A stretch of DNA of 33,720 nt from a bacterium. GTDB taxonomy: Bacteria > Ratteibacteria > UBA8468 > B48-G9 > JAFGKM01. Of the stretch, positions 1 through 7,926 are shown in pieces. Numbering within the stretch: the first letter of the stretch is position 1; every line of letters starts with the position of its first letter. The notes below the pieces were generated by a model. That model ran no database searches. It saw only the letters and a program-made list of their open reading frames with translations, and had not been told where the DNA came from. Location of the stretch: assembly GCA_029548585.1 (NCBI GenBank), contig JAKPNC010000259.1, positions 1 to 33,720 of the forward strand, given 5' to 3'. The position numbers and the translations under genes were made by a program.

Positions 1-2
1 GC

Positions 3-2066
3 CTGCCGGGGTGCGACTGCGACAGGTTCCTTGAATTCTGGAACCTCGTATTTCCCCAGTACGACATGCAGGAAGACAAAAGCCTGCTTCCTCTCAGGAG
101 AAGAGGGGTTGACACGGGTATGGGGCTTGAACGCATCTCCCGGATAATGCAGGGAACCGATTCCAACTACGAGACGGATCTCTTTTTCCCCATCATCAGA
201 AAGGCCGAAGAGGTATCGGGACTCAGTTATTTCCGGGACACCGATTCCAGGGTTTTCTTCCGAAGGATCTCAGACCACGTGAGGGCCGCGGCTTTTCTGA
301 TAGACGACAATATACTGCCGTCAAACGAAGGAAGGGGTTACGTTCTGCGCAGGATAGTCAGGAGGGCCGCAGTGAGCGGATCACGCCTGGGGATCAGGGA
401 GCCTTTTCTTTACAGGCTTTCCGAGGTTCCTGTGGATATAATGTCCGACAACTATCCCACCCTTTCTGCCAACAGGGATCTCATATCCGGGGTGCTTCAC
501 GAGGAAGAAGAAAAATTCGGCCTCATCCTCGATTCCGCTTCGAGGAATTTCGAGGAGTTTCTTCCGGAGGTCAGGGAGAATGTCCTTCCGGGAAGCGTTG
601 CATTCAGGCTTTACGACACTTATGGAGTACCAAGGGACCTGATAGAAGAACTTGCCTTCCAGCAGGAGATAAAGGTCGACTGGGAAGGTTTCGACAAGGC
701 CCTGCAGGCACAAAAGAAGATGTCGAGGTTCTCATCTGAAGGCACCCTCCATAAAAAGGCCGTTTTTGAGAGCCTGCCGATGGTTTCTACCGAGTTCACG
801 GGTTACGGGACAATAGAAGGCGTCTCTGAAGTGAAGGCCGTTTATACCGAAGAAAAAAAGAAGGTTTTCCACGTTGTTCTCCAACAGACCCCGTTCTACC
901 CGGAAAAAGGCGGACAGGTAGGCGACCGCGGTGTGATAGAAAACGGGCCGGCGAGGTTCATTGTCACGGACGCAAGGCTTGACGAGAACGGCATCATATA
1001 CCACGCGGGCACTTTCGATAAGGGAAGGGCCGAAGATTTCATGGAAAGCGGCTCTCAGGTTACCGCCAGGGTTGACGCGGAGTTCAGGAAGAAGGTTTCT
1101 GCAAACCATACTTCTACCCACCTGCTGCACGACGCTCTCAAGAAGGTCATGGGAAAGGGAGTCCGCCAGGCAGGTTCCTATGTCTCCGACGACAGGCTCC
1201 GCTTTGATTTTGTCTCTTTTGAAAACATGAGCCTGGATCAATTGCACGAAACGGAAAGAATCGTCCAGGAAGCCATTCTTTCCAAAAGGCCTGTTACGGT
1301 CAGGGAGATGGAACTGGAGGAAGCGCTGAAAACAGATGCCGTGGCCCTTTTCACAGAGAAATACGAAGACCGTGTCAGGATCATAAGCATAGAAGGATAC
1401 AGCAGCGAGGTATGTGGAGGGACTCATGTAGCCAATACTTCTGACATATTCCTGTTCAGGATCACCGGCTTTTCAAGCATTGGGAAGAACCTGAAGAGAA
1501 TAGAAGCGGTAACCTACAGGGAAGCCATAGGCTCCTTCGATTCCTGCAGGGAGACCCTTCACGGGCTGGGGAGCATGCTGGAAACCCCCCCTGAAAAGCT
1601 TCTGCAGAGGCTTGAAAAACTTATGGGGGAAGAAAAAGAGAAGGATAGGCTAATCGTAAAATACCAGGATATGATTGCCTCGATGATAAGCGACAGGCTC
1701 ATAGCAGGGAAAGAGCTTGTATCTGTTGACAGAAGCTGTTATAATTATGTAAGCGCGAAACTGGGACCTGACGACGGCGGAATAATCAGCAAGATAGCCG
1801 ACAGGGTCAGCGATTCCCTTGAAAACGCCATATCTTTCATTGGTAACGAGCAGAACGGGAAGATCAATTTCGTTCTCAAGGTTGGACGTGAAGCAAGCAG
1901 TAAATATTCCGCTGTTGAACTTGTCAGGGAGATATCCTCCATCATAGGCGGAGGCGGCGGAGGAAACGGTACTTTTGCCCGGGGCAGCGGTAAGAACAGC
2001 AGCCGTTTCGCTGAGGCATCCGAAAAGATTAAGGCTGTCATAAAATCTAAAGGAAAAGGTGAATGA
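3..2066 (+). CDS. alaS: Alanyl-tRNA synthetase, 5'-truncated by the window edge
   Basis: This gene charges tRNA-Ala and hydrolyses mischarged Ser- and Gly-tRNA-Ala in the cytoplasm. The frame is open from the first bases, upstream of the ATG at 66, and reads CDRFLEFWNLVF then DTGMGLERI, the end of the class II aminoacylation core. About 690 residues are visible of a family length near 870, so roughly 190 N-terminal residues lie outside. The editing domain is intact: HTSTHLLH near 1104-1127 and CGGTH near 1412-1426 supply the zinc ligands. A C-Ala domain follows, with a run of six glycines near 1948-1965 where the family has a Gly-rich segment. The stop overlaps the start of the sigma factor gene as ATGA, so the two are probably co-transcribed. 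Identification is secure; only the true start is unseen. Confidence 0.97.
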   Translation: MPGCDCDRFLEFWNLVFPQYDMQEDKSLLPLRRRGVDTGMGLERISRIMQGTDSNYETDLFFPIIRKAEEVSGLSYFRDTDSRVFFRRISDHVRAAAFLIDDNILPSNEGRGYVLRRIVRRAAVSGSRLGIREPFLYRLSEVPVDIMSDNYPTLSANRDLISGVLHEEEEKFGLILDSASRNFEEFLPEVRENVLPGSVAFRLYDTYGVPRDLIEELAFQQEIKVDWEGFDKALQAQKKMSRFSSEGTLHKKAVFESLPMVSTEFTGYGTIEGVSEVKAVYTEEKKKVFHVVLQQTPFYPEKGGQVGDRGVIENGPARFIVTDARLDENGIIYHAGTFDKGRAEDFMESGSQVTARVDAEFRKKVSANHTSTHLLHDALKKVMGKGVRQAGSYVSDDRLRFDFVSFENMSLDQLHETERIVQEAILSKRPVTVREMELEEALKTDAVALFTEKYEDRVRIISIEGYSSEVCGGTHVANTSDIFLFRITGFSSIGKNLKRIEAVTYREAIGSFDSCRETLHGLGSMLETPPEKLLQRLEKLMGEEKEKDRLIVKYQDMIASMISDRLIAGKELVSVDRSCYNYVSAKLGPDDGGIISKIADRVSDSLENAISFIGNEQNGKINFVLKVGREASSKYSAVELVREISSIIGGGGGGNGTFARGSGKNSSRFAEASEKIKAVIKSKGKGE

Positions 2067-2890
2067 AGGAAACAATGAGTCAGGAAGAAGAGATAAGGCT
2101 AATAAAGGAAATCCGGAAAGGAGACAGGAAAGCCAAGGAGGATTTCATAAAGCAGAACCAGGGACTCGTGATATACCTTGCAAAGAGATATGCCTTTTCT
2201 TCCGACATACTGGCAGACCTCATCGCCGAGGGAAACATGGGCTTGCTCAAGGCCCTTGACAAGTTTGATTTCAAGAAGAATGTCAAGTTCGGAACTTATG
2301 CCTATTTTTGGATAAAGAGGTTTATCCTCAGGGCTATAATGAAGGAGTTCGAGGTTTTAAAAATCCCTGAAAGATACCAGGAGTTCAAGGAGAGGCTCGA
2401 GGATCTGAAGAAAGATTACATGTTCAACCAGGGAAGAACCCCCACCGACAAGGAGATAGCCGAAGGTCTGAGGCTTACTCCGGAAATTGTCAAGAAGCTT
2501 AAAAAATATTCCAGCCAGGTAAGGGTCATATCTTCCGGTTTTTACGACGGTGAAAAAGAAGTGGACCTCTTCGAGGTGATAGATTTTGAGAAGAGCGGGG
2601 ATCCCGGCCTCTGGGAAGTTCTTAATAACAGGGATATCCTGGAGAATATATTTTCCAGGCTCAAGGACAGGGAGAAGAGGGCAAACATAGAGGCATGGAT
2701 AAACGTGCTCGAATTATATTACGGGCTGGGGGATGGCGTTCAACACAGCTACAAGGAGATATCTGAGAAGCTCGGGGTGAGCCGCCAGAGGGTTCACCAG
2801 ATAAAGAAGATAGCCCTGCGGAAACTCAAGAAGGAATGGAAGGAGATGAAGAATGAAAAGGCTGAAAGGCTTAATAAGGACAATACCTGA
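2063..2890 (+). CDS. RNA polymerase sigma factor, sigma-70 family, without region 1.1
   Basis: A promoter-recognition subunit of 275 residues. Region 2 lies at about residues 25-95, with FGTYAYFWIKRFILRAI matching the -10-binding helix of region 2.4. A sigma-3-like part follows (about 100-160), then region 4.2 with the helix-turn-helix YKEISEKLGVSRQRVHQIKK (230-249). It has no region 1.1 and is shorter than a housekeeping RpoD, so it is more likely a group 2/3 alternative factor. About nine residues (RANIEAWIN, 206-214) interrupt the usual RE-xx-VL-x-L-x-YGL stretch of region 4.1. An in-frame ATG at 2075 is a possible alternative start; 2063 is preferred because AAAGGAAAAGG precedes it at normal distance. 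It overlaps alaS by 4 nt and apt by 38 nt. Its regulon is unknown. Confidence 0.9.
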   Translation: MKETMSQEEEIRLIKEIRKGDRKAKEDFIKQNQGLVIYLAKRYAFSSDILADLIAEGNMGLLKALDKFDFKKNVKFGTYAYFWIKRFILRAIMKEFEVLKIPERYQEFKERLEDLKKDYMFNQGRTPTDKEIAEGLRLTPEIVKKLKKYSSQVRVISSGFYDGEKEVDLFEVIDFEKSGDPGLWEVLNNRDILENIFSRLKDREKRANIEAWINVLELYYGLGDGVQHSYKEISEKLGVSRQRVHQIKKIALRKLKKEWKEMKNEKAERLNKDNT

Positions 2891-3365
2891 TTTTCCCAGG
2901 GACGGCATCCTTTTCAGAGATATTACCACCCTTCTGCAGGACGGCGGAGCGTTGAAAGAAGTTGTGGAAGCCTTTACCCATGAAACCCCGGAGGATGTTT
3001 CCAGGGTTGTTGGAATAGAGTCGAGGGGTTTTATATTCGGCGGGGCGCTCGCCTGCCAAATAGGTGCAGGCTTTGTGCCGGTCAGGAAGATGGGCAAGCT
3101 TCCATGTGAAAAGATAAGGATCGAATATGGCCTGGAATATGGCACCGACATTCTCGAGATCCACAGGGACTCGATTATCCCCGGGGAGAAGGTGGTGATT
3201 GTGGACGACCTTCTTGCCACAGGGGGAACAGCCAGGGCTGCCTGTACGCTGGTTGAAAAAGCTGGCGGCAAGGTGGAGAAGGTCCTTTTTCTTATCGAGC
3301 TGGATGAATTGAGAGGCATTGAAAAACTGAAGGGTTACGACGTCTTTTCGCTTCTGCACTTCTAA
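2853..3365 (+). CDS. apt: Adenine phosphoribosyltransferase
   Basis: Salvages adenine with PRPP to give AMP. At 170 residues it has the usual family length. The PRPP-binding signature VVIVDDLLATGGT is at residues 114-126. The conserved IPDFPRDGILFRDITTLL and GIESRGFIFG segments lie at about 11-28 and 54-63. The ATG at 2853 has GGAAGGAG at 2838-2845, seven nt upstream, inside the sigma factor gene. The 38-nt overlap therefore looks real rather than a mis-called start. It is the last gene of the alaS-sigma-apt run and converges on asd. Confidence 0.95.
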   Translation: MKRLKGLIRTIPDFPRDGILFRDITTLLQDGGALKEVVEAFTHETPEDVSRVVGIESRGFIFGGALACQIGAGFVPVRKMGKLPCEKIRIEYGLEYGTDILEIHRDSIIPGEKVVIVDDLLATGGTARAACTLVEKAGGKVEKVLFLIELDELRGIEKLKGYDVFSLLHF

Positions 3366-3488
3366 ATGTCCATCCTGTCCGTTTGACGATCCTGCTTATG
3401 ATTATTCTCATTGCCCGGGCCTTTTGAATAAATGCACAACCCGGTACGGCCGGAGGACAATCCGTTTCAGCCTTATCTCATGAAACCG
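3366..3488. other. Convergent intergenic gap between apt and asd
   Basis: The 123 nt between two converging genes contain an 8-nt palindrome GCCCGGGC followed by CTTTT, and a 4-bp CCGG/CCGG stem. Neither makes a convincing intrinsic terminator. No ORF with a ribosome-binding site is seen. Confidence 0.4.
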
Positions 3489-4493
3489 TTACCTTGCAAG
3501 AATTTCAGCTATCTGGACGGCGTTGAGAGCGGCGCCTTTCCTTATATTGTCGCTTACAACCCACATGTCAATGGCGTTTTCCAACGCGGGATTCTCTCTT
3601 ACCCTGCCTATAAAAACATCATCTTTCCCTGAAATCTCCAGGGGAGTGGGGTAGATGGAACCGGATGGTTCGTCCATGAGAGAGTTTCCCGGGAATGAGC
3701 CCAGAAGTTCTCTGACTTTTTCCAACCCGGGTTTTCTGCGGCACTGTACCGTTATGCATTCCGAGTGGGCGTTGAATACCGGTATGCGTACGCAGGTGGC
3801 GGAAACCTGCATCCCGGGGCAATCGAGGATCTTCCTTGTCTCTTTTACCATCTTGACTTCTTCGGTGTAATATCCCGGGAATTCATCGGAGAGGCCGCCT
3901 ATCTGGGGGATTGCATTGAAGGCAATCTGGTAAGGATAAACTTCTCTTCCGATTGGTTCTCCGGCAGAATAGGATTTTACCTGCCTTTCAAGTTCCTCCA
4001 CGGCGTTTCTGCCTGTGCCAGAGACTGCCTGGAATGTTGAAACGATGATCCTGTCCACTGTGTATTCCCTGTGTATGGGAAAAATGGCCATAACCATCTG
4101 TATCGTGGAACAGTTCGGGTTTGATATGAAGCCCCGGTGGTTTTTCAGGTGATGGCTGTTGACCTCGGGAACCACGAGAGGAACCCGCGGGTCCATCCGG
4201 AAATCTCCGCCGTTATCTATGACTACCGTGCCTTTTTTTACGGCGTCCCATCCAAACAACTGGCTTGCGCCCTTGCCGCCTTCAGTCCCGGCAAAGAGGG
4301 CAATATCCACGCCGTCGAAGGATTCGGCCTTTGTTTCTTCCACCCTGAAGGATTTTCCAGCAATCTCTTCATCTCTCTCCCTCGTCGCAAGTATCTTCAG
4401 ATCGCTGTAAGGGAAGTTCCTTTCGACAAGTATCTCCACCATCTTTTTTCCGACCATTCCTGCCCCGACGACGGCAATCCTGTATTTTTTCAT
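3489..4493 (-). CDS. asd: Aspartate-semialdehyde dehydrogenase
   Basis: Reduces aspartyl phosphate to aspartate semialdehyde with NADPH, the branch-point step toward lysine/DAP, threonine and methionine. The protein has 334 residues. The dinucleotide-binding GAGMVG is at 10-15. The active-site cysteine C128 sits in SNPNCST, and the substrate-binding His lies in RIPVFNAHSE near 243. One small departure is FAGTEGG where many relatives have FSAGG. Its start overlaps the end of bioY by 4 nt (ATGA), so both are on one transcript. The product feeds dapB and dapL located about 15 kb away; dapA is not in the window. Confidence 0.95.
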   Translation of the reverse strand: MKKYRIAVVGAGMVGKKMVEILVERNFPYSDLKILATRERDEEIAGKSFRVEETKAESFDGVDIALFAGTEGGKGASQLFGWDAVKKGTVVIDNGGDFRMDPRVPLVVPEVNSHHLKNHRGFISNPNCSTIQMVMAIFPIHREYTVDRIIVSTFQAVSGTGRNAVEELERQVKSYSAGEPIGREVYPYQIAFNAIPQIGGLSDEFPGYYTEEVKMVKETRKILDCPGMQVSATCVRIPVFNAHSECITVQCRRKPGLEKVRELLGSFPGNSLMDEPSGSIYPTPLEISGKDDVFIGRVRENPALENAIDMWVVSDNIRKGAALNAVQIAEILAR

Positions 4494-5074
4494 CTTGTCT
4501 CCCTGCTGCTCCTTAAAATTGAGCCTGCCAATGTTCCGGCAATGAATGCTTTGATAATGTCAAAAGGCAGGAATGGAAGAAACCCTGCCAGGAAAGCCCG
4601 TGAAACGGGGATCCTGAGGTAGAAGGAAAGCCATAACGTTCCCATGAGGAGGATAGTTGTTATACCTGCGAGCATTGCCCGTATCCTGCCCGCGCAGGAT
4701 CCGTCTTTTTCGCACATCAGTCCTATAATGTAGGCGGCCGCGGCGAATCCCGTTATGTAACCCGTGGTGGTTCCGAGAAAGGCCGAACCCGAGAAGGAGA
4801 ACCATCCAATGCCGGCGGCTCCTCCAAGGATGTATGCCAGCTGGCTTATGGCCCCGAATTCCTTTCCCAGCAGGATGCCGGCAAGCAGGACCGTGAAAAC
4901 CTGTCCCGTGAAAGGAACGGGGGTAAAAGGGAGCCTGAAGCAGAACTGGGCCGAAAGCCCCGTCATGAAGGCAAATCCCATGGAGAGAAAGAATTTCTCT
5001 GCCAGTGTAAGGGCTCCGAAAAATTCGTGGTACTTCTCCCACGTACCGTTCCACCTGCCCAGTATTTTTTCCAT
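4490..5074 (-). CDS. bioY: Biotin transporter BioY (ECF substrate-binding subunit)
   Basis: An integral membrane protein of 194 residues that binds biotin for uptake, alone or with an ECF energising module (EcfA/EcfT, not encoded here). About six hydrophobic segments are visible. The BioY signature region FRLPFTPVPFTGQVFTVLLAG and the GGAAGIGWF ... TTGYITGF block are typical, as is the late FLPFDIIKAFIAG motif. AAAGGAG precedes the ATG by six nt. It is unusual to find bioY leading asd; I see no metabolic reason and suspect simple co-transcription. An AT-rich -10 and a pair of half-sites upstream may control it (see the regulatory entry). Confidence 0.93.
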   Translation of the reverse strand: MEKILGRWNGTWEKYHEFFGALTLAEKFFLSMGFAFMTGLSAQFCFRLPFTPVPFTGQVFTVLLAGILLGKEFGAISQLAYILGGAAGIGWFSFSGSAFLGTTTGYITGFAAAAYIIGLMCEKDGSCAGRIRAMLAGITTILLMGTLWLSFYLRIPVSRAFLAGFLPFLPFDIIKAFIAGTLAGSILRSSRETR

Positions 5075-5101
5075 TTATTTCTCCTTTTCCTTTCCTGATT
5101 C

Positions 5102-5154
5102 TGCCAAACCTGATATATTTTATAGTCTTCTTCTCTTTTTTTAAGGTTTCACAA
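5102..5154 (-). promoter_or_regulatory. Possible bioY-asd promoter bracketed by an imperfect inverted repeat
   Basis: On the minus strand TATAAA lies at 5124-5119 in an AT-rich setting, about 45 nt before the bioY start. No good -35 hexamer is seen at 16-18 nt. Around it sits TGCCAAACC (5102-5110) and GGTTTCACA (5145-5153, plus-strand reading), matching at 7 of 9 positions as an inverted repeat with a 34-nt centre. The half-sites resemble the BirA operator half (TTGTAAACC), but the usual centre is 14-16 nt. Confidence 0.3.
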
Positions 5155-5484
5155 GTATTTTTAGCTATGCCACCCGTTTTCTCTTATACCTTGCCCGAAT
5201 CTCCCTTCCCCTGTGGGGAAAGTGATGAGAAAGCGGCATATATAATCCCTGCCTTGCATCTCCCCCCCTTACGCCACTGATGTTTTAGCGACTGCCCAAG
5301 GGGGAGGAGAGGGCAGAAAATTTATGACTGCCCCGATCCTGGTCAAGGATGAGGGAACCCTTAATATGAAATTCCCCACGTAAAACTTTTTATTTCTTTT
5401 CCCCGCAACCCTTTCGGAGCGGCGGGAGACCGTTACGCCCGTTCCTATGCCCCATTTAAAGGATATGCCTTCGCCGGACAAAGA
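5155..5484. other. Hairpin-rich non-coding gap between the M16 peptidase gene and bioY
   Basis: About 330 nt with no credible gene. It holds at least four inverted repeats: TTCCCC/GGGGAA (5206-5211 and 5215-5220, 3-nt loop); CCCCCTT/AAGGGGG (5264-5270 and 5298-5304); GGGCAG/CTGCCC (5311-5316 and 5328-5333); ATCCT/AGGAT (5336-5340 and 5346-5350). There is a run of seven C at 5262-5268. The make-up (G- and C-rich short palindromes between AT-rich stretches) is like dispersed intergenic repeat elements, but only one copy is in view. A minus-strand frame of 70 codons crosses it and is not believed. Confidence 0.5.
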
Positions 5485-6753
5485 TTAAAGGCTTTCTGCG
5501 GTCTTCAATATTTCGGACTCGTCGGCTTTCGGGCCTATAAGCGAAACATAGAAATTGGAAGATGTGAAGAGTTCCTCCGCCATCGACAGAATTCCTTTTG
5601 AGTCCACGGAGTCTATCTTCCTGAGTATTTCGTTCCTGCCGGATATCCTGCCGCCGGAGATTTTCTGTTCACCGAGCCAGAGCATGTATTCCGTGTTGTC
5701 TTCCAGCCTCATGAGGAACTGGGACGAGAGGAACCTTTTTGCCCTTTCAAGTTCGCTGGCCCTGACCCCCTTTTCCTTAATTTTCTTCAATTCGTCAACA
5801 ACCGCGGAGATGCATTTTTCCGCATTTTCCGGAGATACCCCCGCGTATATCACGTAAACGCCCGTATCGTTGTAGAATCCGGTCATGCTTTTTATGGCAT
5901 ATGCAAGCCCCATGTCTTCCCTTATCCTGTTGAAAAGCCTGCTGCTCATGTTGCCGCCCAGTATTATATCGAGAAGATTAAGGGCGTACCTTCTTTCATC
6001 GAACCTTGAAATGCCCATGCCTCCCATGGCTATGTGTGTCTGCTCAGTTTTCTTTCGTATGTTGGTGATGCGCGGACCTTCGGGTTTCCTGTTCCACTCT
6101 TCGAAAACGCTCTCCTTCTCCTGGCGGAACCTTGAAAGGTATTTTGAGGCCGTTTCGGAAACCTGCTGTTCCGAGACGTTACCGGCTATGCTGACTACGA
6201 TGTTTTCCGAATTATAAAACTTATGGGTATAATCGAGGAGATTTTTCCTTGATATGCCCGTAACGCTTTCGGCTGTTCCGGCAACAGGCTGGCCCAGGGA
6301 ATGGTTGCTGAAGAGTTGCCTGTCGAAGATTTCAAAGACATACTTTGCGGGTATGTCCCTGTACATGTTTATCTCTTCTATGATTACCTTCCTCTCTTTC
6401 TCTATGTCCTCCTCTTTCATGAGTGGATTTTGAACCATGTCAGAGAGCACGTCCATGCCGAGATCGAAATAATTTTTCAGAATCTTTATCCAGTAGCAGG
6501 TTACTTCTTCGGACGTGAATCCGTTGAAGGTTCCCCCGACACCCTCAATTTCTTCCTTGATGCGGTTGCAGCTCCTCTTTTTCGTGCCCTTGAAGAGAAG
6601 GTGTTCCACGAAATGGGATATTCCTGAAATTTCAGGGGTTTCGAACCTGCTGCCCGCCTTTATGAGGATGCCGGTCGATACTGAGTGAAACTGGGGCGCC
6701 TTCTTAAAAATTACCTTTATCCTGCCAGATATGACAATCTCTTTCCAGTCCAT
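5485..6753 (-). CDS. M16 family zinc peptidase (processing-peptidase-like)
   Basis: A metalloprotease of the pitrilysin/insulinase family, 422 residues, the single-chain pair-of-domains size of bacterial MPP-like enzymes. The inverted zinc motif HFVEH is at 47-51, followed by LLFKGT. The third ligand is in KVIIEEI near 122-128. The C-terminal half carries the inactive M16 repeat with the substrate-binding R/Y type segment (near SRLFNRIREDMGLAY). No signal peptide is seen, so it is probably cytoplasmic. The start has GGAGGAGA on the minus strand six nt upstream. Relatives commonly sit beside pnp or dut; here it stands alone on the minus strand, so its substrate is unknown. Confidence 0.93.
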   Translation of the reverse strand: MDWKEIVISGRIKVIFKKAPQFHSVSTGILIKAGSRFETPEISGISHFVEHLLFKGTKKRSCNRIKEEIEGVGGTFNGFTSEEVTCYWIKILKNYFDLGMDVLSDMVQNPLMKEEDIEKERKVIIEEINMYRDIPAKYVFEIFDRQLFSNHSLGQPVAGTAESVTGISRKNLLDYTHKFYNSENIVVSIAGNVSEQQVSETASKYLSRFRQEKESVFEEWNRKPEGPRITNIRKKTEQTHIAMGGMGISRFDERRYALNLLDIILGGNMSSRLFNRIREDMGLAYAIKSMTGFYNDTGVYVIYAGVSPENAEKCISAVVDELKKIKEKGVRASELERAKRFLSSQFLMRLEDNTEYMLWLGEQKISGGRISGRNEILRKIDSVDSKGILSMAEELFTSSNFYVSLIGPKADESEILKTAESL

Positions 6754-6959
6754 TTAACATCTCCTCCGGTATGGGTGTTTGACGGGCGGACAGGCAGCTG
6801 CTGCCCCCGGCAAGGTTTCTTTTTGGGAAACGGCCGACCGGGGTTCCCTCAAACCGCAACCCTCCCGTTTGCCTGATGTTTCATTGTTTCTGGGGTTATC
6901 CCGGTTTATCCCGGGAACGGCAGGGAACCGATTCCTTAATCTTACTGCCCGGCATTCAT
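6754..6959. other. Divergent intergenic region upstream of the M16 gene
   Basis: A GC-rich stretch between the divergent M16 gene and the sugar operon. A near-direct repeat TTATCCCGG occurs twice around 6896-6913. I find no clear minus-strand promoter for the M16 gene. A 70-codon minus-strand frame here is low in composition quality and is rejected. Confidence 0.4.
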
Positions 6960-6987
6960 TTGACATTTATTATAACTGTATTAATAT
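6960..6987 (+). promoter_or_regulatory. Sigma-70-type promoter for the sugar/amidohydrolase operon
   Basis: A perfect TTGACA -35 (6960-6965), a 16-nt spacer and a TAATAT -10 (6982-6987). Transcription would start near 6994, giving a leader of about 40 nt before the ATG at 7036. GGGAGGGA (7022-7029) serves as ribosome-binding site. Confidence 0.7.
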
Positions 6988-7035
6988 ATTCTGACAAGAA
7001 AGAGCCAATACGGTTCCTTCCGGGAGGGATGCAAA

Positions 7036-7926
7036 ATGCGAATAGGTTTCATGATGAATTTTAACAGGGAAAGGGTGGATTTTGCAAAAAAAGCCGGCTT
7101 TAAATGCTGTGAACTTAAAGTATCCCCGGAGGACGATTTTTTTCCGGGCAAACCAGGATGGGAGTCAAGGGCTTCAGATGTTAAGGGGTATTTCGACAGC
7201 CAGGACATAAGGATCTCGTGTCTTGCCGGATTTTACGTGAACCACATGGATCCTGCCAGGGAGGAAGAGTATAAAAAGCTTGTAAGAAACTCGATATTGC
7301 TGGCAGAGAAGATGAACGTGGGTGTAGTGGCAGGCTTCTCAGGCAGGATTAAAGAGAAGTTCCTGCTCAGGGACAGCCTTCAGAAATATAAGGAGATATG
7401 GAGTGAACACGCAAGGTTTGCGGAGGACCGGAATATAAAGATAGCCTTTGAACACTGTCCGCTCGGCAGATTTTTTACTACCTGCGAAGGGAGCAATTTT
7501 TTCTGTTCCCCTGAAGCATGGGACATGGCATTCAACGAGGTGCCTTCAAAGGCAATAGGGCTGGAGTGGGATCCGAGCCACCTGGTATGCAATTTCATAG
7601 ATCCCTTGTCAAACATGAGGATTTACGGCAGCCGCATATACCACGTTCATGCAAAGGATGCCCACGTAAACAGGGATATCATGAGCAGGTACGGCAACTG
7701 TTATCCCGGGGCGATGGAGCACTGTTTTGCGGGTTTCGGAGATACGGACTGGAACCTGGTGATCAAGGAGCTCCACAGGCTGGAATACAGGAACGATCTT
7801 AACATAGAGGGATGGCACGACAGGGTTTACAGGGATGAAGGAAATAGAAAAATGGAAGACGAGGGGCTTATCCTTTCTCTTAGGTATCTCGAACAGTTTG
7901 TCATCCAGGACCGGGAGGCTGCATGA
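7036..7926 (+). CDS. Sugar phosphate isomerase/epimerase, AP-endonuclease-2-like TIM barrel
   Basis: A 296-residue protein of the xylose isomerase-like TIM-barrel superfamily, which isomerises or epimerises sugars, inositols or sugar acids using a divalent metal. The likely ligands are present in order: E139 in IAFEHCP, D179 and H182 in EWDPSHL, H203/H205 in IYHVHAKD, and E258 in NIEGWHD. It is the first gene after the 6960 promoter and overlaps the next gene by 4 nt. Pairing with a Gfo/Idh/MocA dehydrogenase is a common arrangement for catabolism of inositol-type or rare sugars, which supports the call but does not reveal the substrate. Confidence 0.88.
   Translation: MRIGFMMNFNRERVDFAKKAGFKCCELKVSPEDDFFPGKPGWESRASDVKGYFDSQDIRISCLAGFYVNHMDPAREEEYKKLVRNSILLAEKMNVGVVAGFSGRIKEKFLLRDSLQKYKEIWSEHARFAEDRNIKIAFEHCPLGRFFTTCEGSNFFCSPEAWDMAFNEVPSKAIGLEWDPSHLVCNFIDPLSNMRIYGSRIYHVHAKDAHVNRDIMSRYGNCYPGAMEHCFAGFGDTDWNLVIKELHRLEYRNDLNIEGWHDRVYRDEGNRKMEDEGLILSLRYLEQFVIQDREAA

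Noticed and set aside
732..1427. 231-codon minus-strand frame inside alaS
   Set aside because: Antisense shadow of a well-supported gene; no start signal and no domain.
5269..5481. 70-codon minus-strand frame between the M16 gene and bioY
   Set aside because: It runs through several hairpins, has no ribosome-binding site and shows Pro-, Ser- and Arg-rich composition without recognisable domain; better explained as non-coding repeat-like DNA.
6754..6966. 70-codon minus-strand frame directly upstream of the M16 gene
   Set aside because: Arg/Pro/Cys-rich, no ribosome-binding site, and it overlaps the promoter of the divergent operon.
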